Below are positions 23,801 through 35,800 of a stretch of 64,000 nucleotides of DNA, in pieces. This DNA comes from Prinsepia uniflora. Its lineage: Eukaryota; Streptophyta; Magnoliopsida; Rosales; Rosaceae. Below the pieces are notes generated by a model, which had not been told where the DNA came from, ran no database searches, and saw only the letters and a program-made list of their open reading frames with translations. Position numbers and translations under genes: made by a program. The DNA lies in NCBI GenBank assembly GCA_032719365.1, contig CM064872.1:49956252-50020251 (forward strand), written 5' to 3'. The stretch's first letter is position 1; every line of letters begins with the position of its first letter.

Positions 23801-26800
23801 CCAAATGGAAGTCTTTTGCTTTTATTGTAGAGGCATGAGTTACAAACAGAGTCTGGGTGCTTAGGGGTTACATGAATGGAGGACTAACTTAGGACAATTT
23901 GAAGGACTTTAGGACTTGGATGTCCAAGATGTAGATGCCAAAGGTTTCGGGAGACCACCACACCCACCCTAGCTTGAGGCCGTTGAATGAAGGCAGAGGA
24001 CCACTCGTAGACATTATTCCTGCTCGGGCCTTGTAGGAGAACTGCCCCGTGCTGAGATCCTTCACATGAAAAGAGTTGGGAAAGAGTTTAATAGATGTAT
24101 GATTTTTTTTTATTGAATTTAGCAATGGAAATTAGGTTTTTAGTCATTGAGGGAACACATAGAACATCTTTTAGAGTGAAAAAGGAGGAAGTGGGGGAGG
24201 GTAAGATGTTTGAACCTGTGTGGGAGATACCAAGACCCTTACCATTACCGATGATGATCTTATCGGGACCAATGTATTGGTGGGCATCCGAGAGATGATG
24301 AGAGGTGTTGGTGACATGGTGTGTTGCACCAGAGTCCAGAAGCCAGCTGTTGGAGTGAGCTTGGGTAGTTGGGTTAGCTACGAGAGAGGGAGCCATGTAG
24401 GTGGGAAGTTGAGGGCAATGCTTGGTTCTGTGTCCCTAGATGCCACACAACTGGCATAAGCCACGATAGCCAGTTCCAAGTGGGTTTGAGCGGCAAGTGT
24501 TGGTCTGAGTGGTGGAGGAAGATGAGCGCTGGCCAGAGGGGCATTGGCTGTCATGTTGGTGGGAAACATAGCTGTTGCTGGATGATTGGTGAGAAGAGCG
24601 GCTAGGGGTATAGCCACGTTGAGCCTGTGACACGTTGGATGTGATTACAGGCTAGGGGCTGGTGGGGCTTCTCGTTTGGTGGCTTCTTCATGCTGAACCA
24701 GCATGTCATGCAGGTTTTTGAAGGACACAAAGGTATCCCTGGAGCGGACAACAGCTGTGATGTCCTTGAATTGGGGGCCCACGCCATTGAGAACGTGGAG
24801 GAGCAGGTCGTCATCAGAGAGAGGAGTATCAATGACAGTAAGCTCGTCGGAGAGAAGACGAACTTCTTGTAAGTAGTTGGAGACTGGGTGGTCGCCACAG
24901 CGAACGAGGGTGAGTAGGAGAAGCCATGCAGTGAGGCGCTGCCACGTAGTGGCTGAAGTTTTAGCTGCAGCGATATGGGTGATGACTTGAGGAGAAACTA
25001 AAGCTAGGATGGAATGTAGGAGAAGCTGGTCCTGGCAGAACCAGAGGGCGCGTAGCGCAAAGTCTGTTTCGAGGGGGCAGGGATGAGAGCCATCCACAAA
25101 ACTATTAAGTCATACCCGTGAAGGAGGTCATGGAACTGGGCACGCCAAGGGAAATAGTTGTTGGCTGTGAGCTTGACAGGAAGCTGTGCGGCAGTGTTTA
25201 TTGTGATGAGGGAGGGGGGCAATGATGGGTTCTGGTGATGGTGGGATGAGATGAACAAGGCGGGGTTGGTTTGAGTGGCCATGAGAATTAGGGTTTACCT
25301 AGGGTTTTGCTCGGTGGAGCTTTAGGGGCTCCGATACCATAAAAGGTATTGAAATACTTGTGTATTTTATTATGTTAAAATGTATAGTAGTGGCAGAGTT
25401 TTATACAGGTCTAGGCTAGTCCTATCTAGGAAGGAAATAAATTGTCTAAGTGTTTACAATAGGAAGGAATCAGTGCAGATTCCTGGTTGACCTTGGGCTA
25501 GCTGATCATGAAGATTGAGATACCTAGGGTTTTGCTCGGTGGAGCTTTAGGGGCTCTGATACCATAAAAAGGTATTGAAATACTTGTGTATTTTATTATG
25601 TTAAGATGTACAGCAGTGGCAGAGTTTTATACAGGTCTAGGCTAGTCCTATTTAGGAAGGAAATAAATTGTCTAAGTATTTACAATAGGAAGGAATCAGT
25701 GCAGATTCCTGGTTGACCTTGGGCTAGCTGATCATGGAGATTGAGATTGATTCTCAATCTCTTCTGATTCAGTTGGATCCTTAATAATGCCTAGGGTCCT
25801 GCCCCTTACAAATCCATAGACCAATCTTCTTATTATGATATATTTGTTGACCACTTTACAAAGTAGACGTGGCACCATCCCCTAAGGAAAAAATCAGATG
25901 TCTTCTCTACATTCATTGACTTTCAAAAGCTGGTTGAAAATTACTTTCAAAACACCATCACTTCCTTGTACTCGGATGGAGGTGGAGTGTTCATCAAACT
26001 CAACTCCTTTCTTGCCACTCACGGCCTCAACTACCTCCTAACCCTTTCACACACTCTTCTCCATCAAGCCTCTCTTCCACTCTTCTATTGGACCTATATG
26101 TTCAAGATAAATGTGTACCTCATCAACACACTTCCCCCTTCCCATCTCCAAAATCAGTGTCCTTATACTGCTCTCTTCAACCAGTCCCCCAACTACTCTC
26201 GTCTTTGCACCTTTGGGTGCCTCTGCTTCCCTTCGCTAAGGCCCTATAACTCTAACAAACTTCTTCCTCGGTCCAAACCGTGCATTTTCTTAGGCTACTT
26301 GACACGACCCGTCCCAATACCCCTGGATTATCGTGAGACGTGCCTGCTCCCGTCTGACACCGCATGTCAGACCAGGGATAAATCGTCAACCGCTCGGGGT
26401 CCATTAGAGTTCCCAAGGATCGGCAGTGGCATGTGATGTCTCGATCTCTATTACAGCTCGCATCCGCTATCAACCTGAAGAGTATTAAAACCATAAAAGC
26501 TGTGACTGGACAAAACAACAGTTTATAAAATCATTTATATCGAAAAGACATTTATACCTTTCACGTAAAAGCATGCACGCATAAGAAAATAGTTATTTCA
26601 AATACTTTCTCGGAAGCAAGACGTATTGCTTCCCAAAACGAAACTCAGTGAAAAATGTTTCTCAATCGAAGCCAGTACCTCAGCAGGGTCTCAGCCCGAA
26701 ACCAGATCATACAGGGTCTCAGCACAAAACCAGAAAACACAAACAGAACTTGCCCAAAACATAGAACATGTGGGAACACATCCCATGGGAACTCATCCCA

Positions 26801-29800
26801 TGGGAGCTCATCCCAATGTCAGTCACGATTCTAATCCAAGCACATGTGCAAATAGTTCAGGACCGTTCACAATCCCAGCATGTTGCCGTGAACACATCAC
26901 TCGCCGCGACTGTCTCTAGATCATCGCAAACACATTGCCGATCGATCTCAGAGTATCTCAACAGCACTTCCCAAGTCGAGCCTCCGTCGATCATTGCTTC
27001 TCGCGGCTGCTCGACAACAAGTAGTACGTCGTGATCTCTTCGGAAGGAACACATCTGCAGTCCGGAGGCGAGTGTCGTAACACTCGGGACGAACCCGAAT
27101 GTTATCATTATACATAGGGCCTCAAACATGAAACATCATCAAATGGGTCACAGCCCGAAAGCCAGTGTCGTACGACACTTCATATCCCAGGATTTCTCGA
27201 ACCCTATCAAATCCACAATTGGGTCTCATGCCCGAAATACCTTTCGTAAAAATTCATAAATGGGTCACTGCCCGACTTATCTCACGTTTGATTGTACTCT
27301 AAGTTAAGCCTCAAATCAACTGGGTCATATGCCCGAAAGATATTTCCAAAGCTAAAAAATAGTTCTCATTTCCAATTTCAAATCATAGTTCAACTGTGAC
27401 TCGTGCCCGAATCTCGATTTCATGCGTCTCCGTGAAATCCTCAAAAATCGTAACTTAGTTTTTCGGTTTCACGCCTCTCCGTGAAACCTTCGGAATCACA
27501 TAAAATACAAGCACGTAGTACACTCAGACGAAACCCAAACATCACATAAAACAAAAATCTCGAACTACGTGCACTAACACATTTCCTCCGAAAATGCCCA
27601 ACAAATCATATTTAAATCACATGCACTCATGGCATCTCAAAATATGTTCATAAACACATAAAATATTTATGCATGCATCATATTAATAAAACAAAGTCCA
27701 TTCACAGACAGTCTTAACTATCATCTAGATAGGAGTGCCATAAGTCTCTCCGGGCTAAACCACCATCTCCGGAACTCCCGGACTTGCCCTAATCATACTC
27801 GAAGGTTACTAACTATTTCAAATAGGCTAACATTGAATCCCCCAATTTTCCGGGAATTTTTAAGCGTATTCAAAATAAACCCTAAACCTTCGGACACCCA
27901 AAACTACCCCAAAACGGTGTGCGATCGACTCGAAATCTGTCCTAAAATGTCTGTTACATCGAAAGGATGAAAACATATGTTGACCCTGACCCCCAATTTG
28001 CCCCACGCCGTCGCAAGCAACTACGCGTGAAGCCCACGTGCCGGGAACGGTACCTTCGTCAACCTCCAGCCGAACCCGGTTCAGACCCGCTTCTCTGGTT
28101 TTCTGGTTCAACCGAACTGGCGAACCGTCGAGGCCGATTCTCCTTCCTCCGACCACCATTTTCAAAACCGTTCATCCTTATAGCTTCGTCCTTCCATTTC
28201 CTATCGATCCTGCTACTCAAAACCATGAAAATCGATCAAGGAATGTACCTCCAATTCAAAGAATCGTCACCTAGTTTTCCAGCCTTCTGTCTGGGCTACT
28301 CAGCCGTTAACCTCCGTCCAAAACCATCCTCCCATGCTCATACAGATCCCAAAAACACAACTCAATGCTTAGATTTAGCCCCAAACGTTCAAAGCCAAAA
28401 ATCCAAAATTCAAACTTCACGGGTTACTGGTCTACTTTTTTCCCGCGACTCCACCGCCATGCACGGCGGCTCAGCCATCCTCCTCGCCGTCATCGACTCA
28501 CCTTTAACCTTACTCTCAGTCTCTCTTAGTCAGCACAGGTGAGGGGGAAGGATTAGGGTTGTGGTTCGATGGGGTTTCGAGTTTTTGGTCGATCGAATGA
28601 GAGAAAGGAAGGGGTATTTATGGATGTGAGATGGTGGGCAATGGATGAGTTACACTTGTCACTTATCCCTTAGGCCTACACAAATATCTGGGCCCCACAT
28701 AAGACAAAAGGCGAAAGTCAACTTGTCTCGTAAAATGCGCCGTCATAAATAGTTTCTCGGAACTTCCATAACCCGTAACTTTCCCATCGAATGTTTGATT
28801 TTGATGTGTCGTCTGTCTACGGACTCGTATCGACTCAATCTACGTAATGGTGCTCAGTCCTCGTGCATTGGACCTCTTGGGTCAAAAGTCAACTTTTTGC
28901 CCTTGTTCAGCAGCAAAATCGTAATTTCGTCTTGAGCGTCCGACGATCCTCGACTAATCCCCGATCAGCCTCGCTAATTCTCGAGTTAATCTTAATTAAT
29001 CCCACAAATTCAGGACGGGGCGTTACAAACTTCTCTCCTTAAATAATTTCGTCCTCGAAATTTAAACTGACTCAATTCCACAACGTAACCATGGAAATCC
29101 AATCTGCATCCAACTCGGGCACTCTCGTGCAAAAGTCCACGTCTGACACAAACCACCGTACACATGGGTACTCACTTCCACCTGGGCTCCCAAAGCTCCA
29201 ACTCAACTCTCGAGAATCTACACGTCGGTTCGTAAGTCTCATTCGAGACACCGACACTTGTCAATCTCTCCTGTCACTCACTCTGACAGGTCTGATATAT
29301 TATACTAATATCAAATCGGCTTTTCAGCCTGATGGTTCTTCTCAGTTTACAACCTAAGCTGACATCGTAGTCAGCTTGTCAGCCTACCACTCTGTCACTG
29401 TCGAACCTTTAGTCTTCAGGCTGAAATACGCACTCCCATTGAGGGCTATCACATCCAAGCTGACATTCTGCTCAGCATCCGATCCGACCACCATCCGCTA
29501 GATCCTACCGTCACAATGGCACGAATCACGCCTCGCAGGCCGTACTCCAATCTGCGGCGTTTATCGGCCTCGATACTCACATTAGTCAACTCTTTTGTTT
29601 TCCCCTACTCATGTCGACTGTCACTGTCTATAGAGTCACAACTTTCTTCTAAAAGTCTCTAAGTCCACGACAACTATCGTGACTAGCCGGTAACTTTTGG
29701 TTCCACTGCGCTTTCATGGCGCTACTCTGATCTCGACTTGCTCTTGAGTCCCCACATCGTATCTCATGTCACTCAACGTAGGTCACTGAAATCTTGACTC

Positions 29801-32800
29801 ATCTCAAGTCCTAAACTGTCATCTCACGTCTCTTGTCGAAACACATTCGACATCTCGCCCATCCTGGGTGTATCTGGATCCCATAGACTGCTTGTCTCAA
29901 CAGAGTTAATTACATGCACAAACACTAGGGTTCCTCTGGCCCACACGGCCCTGAGCTCTCGGCTCACACAATCACTGAACCCTCTCAATCCACTCTGCTC
30001 GAGCACGCGATATTCGACGTCCAATCAACATCTCAATATGTCGGAACACATCCGATCATGATCCTCATCGAACTGTTACGATCGGATCCAATCCGATCAC
30101 CATCTCAGGTCCATCTAGGACTCTATCCACAAAACAAATTATTCATCCTCTCAGGTAACTCTCAACCCAACATACCGGTTAACTGTGGTCAATCCCACCA
30201 GTTCACTAACCAATCTCATTCCTTGGTTCGTTCAAAAGATCAACCGACTCACGTCACTAAGACATACCATACTCGAACCTATCGGTTACCTGTCACCGTC
30301 CAACAACACTCCATACAATCGTTCCAACCGGAATAGTAACGAACCTGCCAACATCCAACTCGAGGCATCGACTATTCATCTTTTCCTGATCGATACCCAC
30401 GTATCGTCCTCGTCTCACACTTATTCACATATCCAGCACATACTCATCCACCTATCCAAGACAGATCAAGGCTCCTTCACATATCCAACCTCTGTCTTGT
30501 CATCTCACCAACTATTCCAAAAGATTCTTCAACTGTCTTACCATACGGTTCACCTCTGTTACTAGCTTAGCATAATCAGCAGTACGATTCTCCCTGATGA
30601 CGACTAGACCTCGGTTTACTCGACCCACGGTCGCCATAATCATCTCAGTGATCTCGATCATCTTGATTGTCACCACACGACTCGATCCACTCAATCCTAG
30701 GTGAATCCATACTAGCTTTCCCTCCGTCAATGCAACATGCCCCATAATACCAACATGGGTCCACTACCTCGGACACTCACCCGTCACACTCGGTGACGCT
30801 AAGTATCATTTGCTCTCCGACTCATTCATAATTGACTCATAGCCTAGGTGTTCAGTTCTTACACCTCCTTTGAACCCCTCGACTGTCATACCACTCCTCA
30901 TCATCCCACGTGGGGAAAAATCACGGATGATTCAAGATGATGACATCAAAATTCATCCTATGTCATCCAGCGGCTGTAGACATCACTTGCTCGAGAGCAG
31001 AAAAGGAGCAGTTTCTTTCATCGACTCCGGGTTACTCATCACCAATACAGAATCAAGCATTTTTCTCTATGTCTCAATCACAACCTTTCTTGATTCCGAA
31101 GTTCCAATCATGTTGGAATTAACTTAGGTATGCTTCCAAGTCCTCAACTCAACTCTCACGGGATAACCCATCCCGGAGTGAGAACTCCCAGGAGAAGAAA
31201 GTGTATTTATTAGCAGTTGGTTCCAGACCAACTCTCCGAATGTGGTAACCACCACTCTCGTCAATAACACATTGGGAAACTCCAGCACCACCCAAAACTC
31301 ACTCCACGATCGCTGAGCTAACTGGGGACATCACACACGTGTCCCGGGTCCCTCACAACCGTTCAGTCGTAATCTCCCGGCCTCCATGCCGTCACTCACG
31401 TGGACATCAACCACGTGTCTGTAACTATCAACCTTAGTATCCAACTCGCCTGTCCAATTATACCATTTATGCACATCCAAAAAGGATATCATCCTTCACG
31501 ACCTGATGTTCACGTTTCCACCTTTATAGGTTCAACACCTGAGTACACCCTCGTGTCTCAAGTCTCGCATCACTAGGGAACTGGTCACCAAACCAAGTAT
31601 ACCCTGTGCCTCACACTAAGCCACTTGGGATCCTCTCCGTCCCGCTCATTGCCCACCAAACTCACATATTTGCCACTCTAGGGCATGCCTACCATCCAAG
31701 TCACAATCCAAGCCCTCTTTAGCCCCACAATCACTTAGACGCACTCGGTGTCATTCGGAACCATCCAATCACTATTGGATTCCATCCAACACGTCTCTGA
31801 CATCTCCCACTCATCTCAGTCACCTCCACAGAAGTGTTGCGGCACACTCGCCAACGCCCAGAGCTCATTTCCTTCTGTGATCGCACTCGGGTGTAACCGA
31901 GTCGAATCCAACAATCTCTGCTCGCACTGAGCGCCACTCACACCCCTCTGTACCATCACCACGACTAGCAAATCTCCATCGTCTCAGTCGTCACGGTAAC
32001 ATGAGTCTATCCAACTCGATAAGAAGACCCATTCAATGGACGAGTCTTATCGATAGTAATGTCTGCCACAACCTTGCGCTGATCAATTTCAGAAATGCTC
32101 CGCTATCGAGACTCCATACTCATGCGGTCAACTGACCGCAGATACCAACCGCTCAACACGCAACATCCACCGATCGGTCCACATTAGGATCCGGTCCACA
32201 AGTACCATTCTCCTTGTAATTTGTTCAATCACTCTCAAACTAGGGTTATCACAAACCCAGCTGCTCACTACAGCACATCCATCCTGACCGATCCATCGTT
32301 CTCGACTCCGAAAAGTCGTCATACTCTGATACTGGTATACAACCAACCAGTAACCACAATCCGAGGACCTCGTCTTCTCGTAAGTCTACGGCTCCCAGCC
32401 GCTCGGCCCACAAGAAGCTTGGTACTGAGTAAGGCCATACCAAACCTGATCAACCGCGACATGTCATAATCACGGCATGCCATACCAAAGCACAAATCTA
32501 TACCGTGGCATCAGCTACCCATCAAAATCCCTCTGGGGTTCAACATACTGAAACATGGCATCTCATGCCAAATAAGATCCAACGTTCCTATTCCCAACAG
32601 TCTCAACTAGGGTCGTCCACGACCTCCATTGATATCACCTTGACACAATCCTCAATCTGACAGGACTGCTCAACGGTCCCGACTCTCAAAGTCGTCATAC
32701 TGGGACAACTGATCAACTAGGTAGTTGGGACCTACCTGTAACATTACAGCCCTAGGCCGTTAGATTCCCATACATAACGATCCTACTTGGGATCAAATCT

Positions 32801-35800
32801 CACCAAAACACGGCATCCTATGCCAATCGAACCCTAAACCATCGCACCACGTGCCAAACATGACCTAACTAGGGTTCGATTCCACTGAATCCTCATATTC
32901 TCACCCTATCAATCAAGTTGATGACGGGCTGTTACCACTGCAGAGACATCATATCCAGCACCTGCGCGTCACTCTAAGAGCAACTCATGCTCTGATACCA
33001 CCTTGACAGGACCCATCCCAATCCCCCTGGATTATCGTGGGACGTGCCTGCTCCCGTCTGACACCGCGTGTCGGACTAGGGATAACTCGTCACCCACTCG
33101 GGGTCCATCAGAGTACACTAGGATCGACGGTGGCATGTGATGTCTCGATCTCTGCTACAGCCCGCATCCGCTATCAACCTGAAGGGTATTAAAACCATAA
33201 AAATTGTGAATGGACAAAGCAACAGTTTATAAAATCATTTATATCGAAAAGACATTTATACTCTTCACGTAAAAGCATGCATGCATCATAAAACAGTTAT
33301 TTCAAATACTTTCTCGGAAGCAAGACGTATTGCTTCCCAAAACGAAACACAGTGCAAAATGCTTCTCAATCAAAGCCAGTACCTCAGTAGGGTCTCAACC
33401 CCAAACCAGATCATATAGGGTCAGCCCAAAACCAGATCATACAGGGTCTTGTTCAAAACTAGAAAACACAAACAAAACTTCGGCCCAAACCATAGAACAC
33501 GTGGGAACACATCCCATGGGAACTCATCCCAATGTCAGTCACGATTCTAAGCTTAGCTCAGAACTGCTCACAATCCCAGCATGTCGCTGTGAACATATCA
33601 CTCGTCGCGACTGTCTCTAGATCATCGTGAACACATCGCCGATCGATCTCAGAGTATCTCAACGGCACTTCCCAAGTCGAGCCTCCCTCGGTCATTGCTT
33701 CCCGCGGCTGCTCGACAACAGGTAGTGCGTCGTGACCTCTTTAGAAGGAACACATCTGTAGTCCGGAGGCGAGCGCCGTAACACCCGGGACGAACCCGAA
33801 TGTTATCATCATACATAGGGCCTCAAACATGGAACATCATCAAATGGGTCACAGCCCGAAAGCCAGTGTCTTATGACACTTTATATCCCAGGATTCCTCG
33901 AATCCTATCAAATCCTCAACTGGGTCTCATGCCCGAAATACCTTTCGTAAAACTCATAACTGGGTCATTGCCCGACTTATCTCACGTTTGACTGTACTCT
34001 AAGTCAAACCTCAAATCAACTCGGTCATATGCTCGAAAGATATTTCCAAAGCTGAAAACCAGTTCTCATTTCCAAAACAGTTTCAAATCATAGTTCAACT
34101 GGGACTCGTGCCCGAATCTCAATTTCATGCGTCTCCGTGAAATCCTCAAAATTTGTAACTCAGTTCCTCGGTTTCACGCCTCTCCGTGAAACCTTTGGAA
34201 TCACATAAAACATAAGCACATAGTACACTCGGCCGAAGCCCAAACATCACATAAAGCAGAAATCTCGAACTACGTGCACTAAAGCATTTTCCTCCGAAAA
34301 TGCCCAACAAATCATATTTAAATCACATGCACTCATGACATTTCAAAACATGTTCATAAGCACATAAAATATTTATACATGCATCATATTCATAAAACAA
34401 AGTCCACTCACAGACCGTCCTAGCTATCGCCTCGATACGCGTGCCATAAGCCTCCCTTAGCTAAACCACCATCTTCGGAACTCCCGGACCTGTCCAAATC
34501 ATACTCGAACGCTACTAACTACTTCAAATAGGCTAACATTGAATCCCCTATTTTCCTGGATTTTTTAAGCATATTTAAAATAAACCCTAAACCTTCGGAC
34601 ACCCATAACTACCCCGAAACGGTGTCCGATCGACTCGAAACCTGTCCCAAAATGTCCGTTACATCGACAGGATGAAAACACATGTTGACCCTGACCCCCA
34701 ACTCTGCCCCATGAGCCCCCACGTGTCGGCGTAAGCGACTGCGCGTGAAGCCCATGCGCCGGGAACAGTACCTTCGTCAACCTCCAGCCGAATCCGATTC
34801 AAACCTGGTTCTCTGGTTTTCCGGTTCAATCGAACCAGCTAATCGTCGAGATCGGTTCTCCTTCCTCCGACCACCATTTTCTAAACCGTTCATCCCTATA
34901 GCTTCGTCCTTCCATTTCTTATTGATCCAGCTACTCAAAACCATGAAAATCGATCAAGGAATGTACCTCCAATTCGAAGAACCGTCGCCCAGTTTTCTAG
35001 CCTTCTATCTGGGCTGCTCAGCCGTCAACCTCTGTCCAAAACCATCCTCCCATGCTCGTACAGATCCCAGAAACACAACTCAATGCTTAGATTCAACCCC
35101 AAACGTTCAAAGCCAAAAATCCAAATTCAAACTTCACAGGTTACCTTTTTCCTGCGACTCCACCGCTGTCCACCGCGGCTCAACCATCCTTCTCGCCGTC
35201 ACCGACTCCCCCTCAACCTCACTCTCTCTCAGTCAGCACAGGTGAACGGGAAGGATTGGGGTTGTGGTTCGATGGGGTTTTGGGTCTTTGGTCGATCGAC
35301 TGAGAGAAAGGAATGGGTATACATGTATGTGAGATGGTGGGAAATGGATGGATGAGTGACAAGTGTCCTTGGCCTACACAAATATCTGGGCCCCACATAA
35401 GACAAAGGTTAAAGTCAACTTGACTCGTAAAACACGCCATCGTAAATAGTTCCTCAGAACTTCCATGACCCGTAATTTCTCGTCGAATGTTCGATTTTGA
35501 CTTGCCGCCTGTCTACGAACTCGTATCGACTCGATCTACGTAACAGTCCTCGATCCTCGTGCATTAGACCTCCCGTGTCAAAATCGTAATTTCGTCCTAA
35601 GCGTCCGATGATCCTCGACTAATCCCCGATTAACCTCACTAATCCTCGAGTTATTCTTAATTAATCCCACAAATTCGGGACGGGTCTTTACTGTACTCTC
35701 TCAATCAGAGTGCCTACCTCTGTTATGACTCCTCTTCCCACAAACTCTACGTCTCCCGCCATGTTCAGTTTGATGAATCCACTTTCCCTCGTGCCCACAT

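Larger units (their letters stand above)
20822..25786 (-). mobile_element. Ty1/copia element #3, antisense, inside copia #2
   Basis: On the - strand the 5' LTR is 25786-25565 and the 3' LTR is 21030-20822. Between the 5' LTR and gag lies an extra 225-bp unit (partial LTR 25340-25521 plus leader 25297-25339, a copy of 25522-25564). The primer-binding site reads TGGTATCAGAGCCCC. The two LTRs differ by four substitutions, one 1-bp and one 12-bp indel by eye (about 2 percent), so it is much younger than copia #2. It sits in the integrase gene of copia #2 between the TACAGTGATTT and TGCCTAGGGTCC segments. The target duplication is not clean. Confidence 0.9.
26300..35692 (-). mobile_element. LARD-like LTR element 'C' (long LTRs, non-coding interior)
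   Basis: On the - strand: 5' LTR about 35692-33004 (2.69 kb), primer-binding site TGGTATCAGAGCATGAG at 33000-32983 after a 3-bp gap, interior 33003-29027 (4.0 kb), purine tract AAGGAGAGAAG at about 29042-29029, 3' LTR 29026-26300 (2.73 kb). The LTR ends are TGTAACG...CCTGTCA. The interior has only short ORFs with no gag, RT or integrase motif that I can recognise. Long LTRs with a non-coding interior match the class called LARD (large retrotransposon derivative), which needs enzymes from elsewhere. It interrupts LGYSLNQSAY of copia #2; TACT (or C/GTACT) is the likely target duplication. Confidence 0.8.

Noticed and set aside
29027..33003. Interior of element C as a Ty3/gypsy gag-pol
   Set aside because: No zinc knuckle, DSG/DTG protease, YxDD or HHCC motif could be found by eye in any frame. 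A profile search is still needed to be certain.
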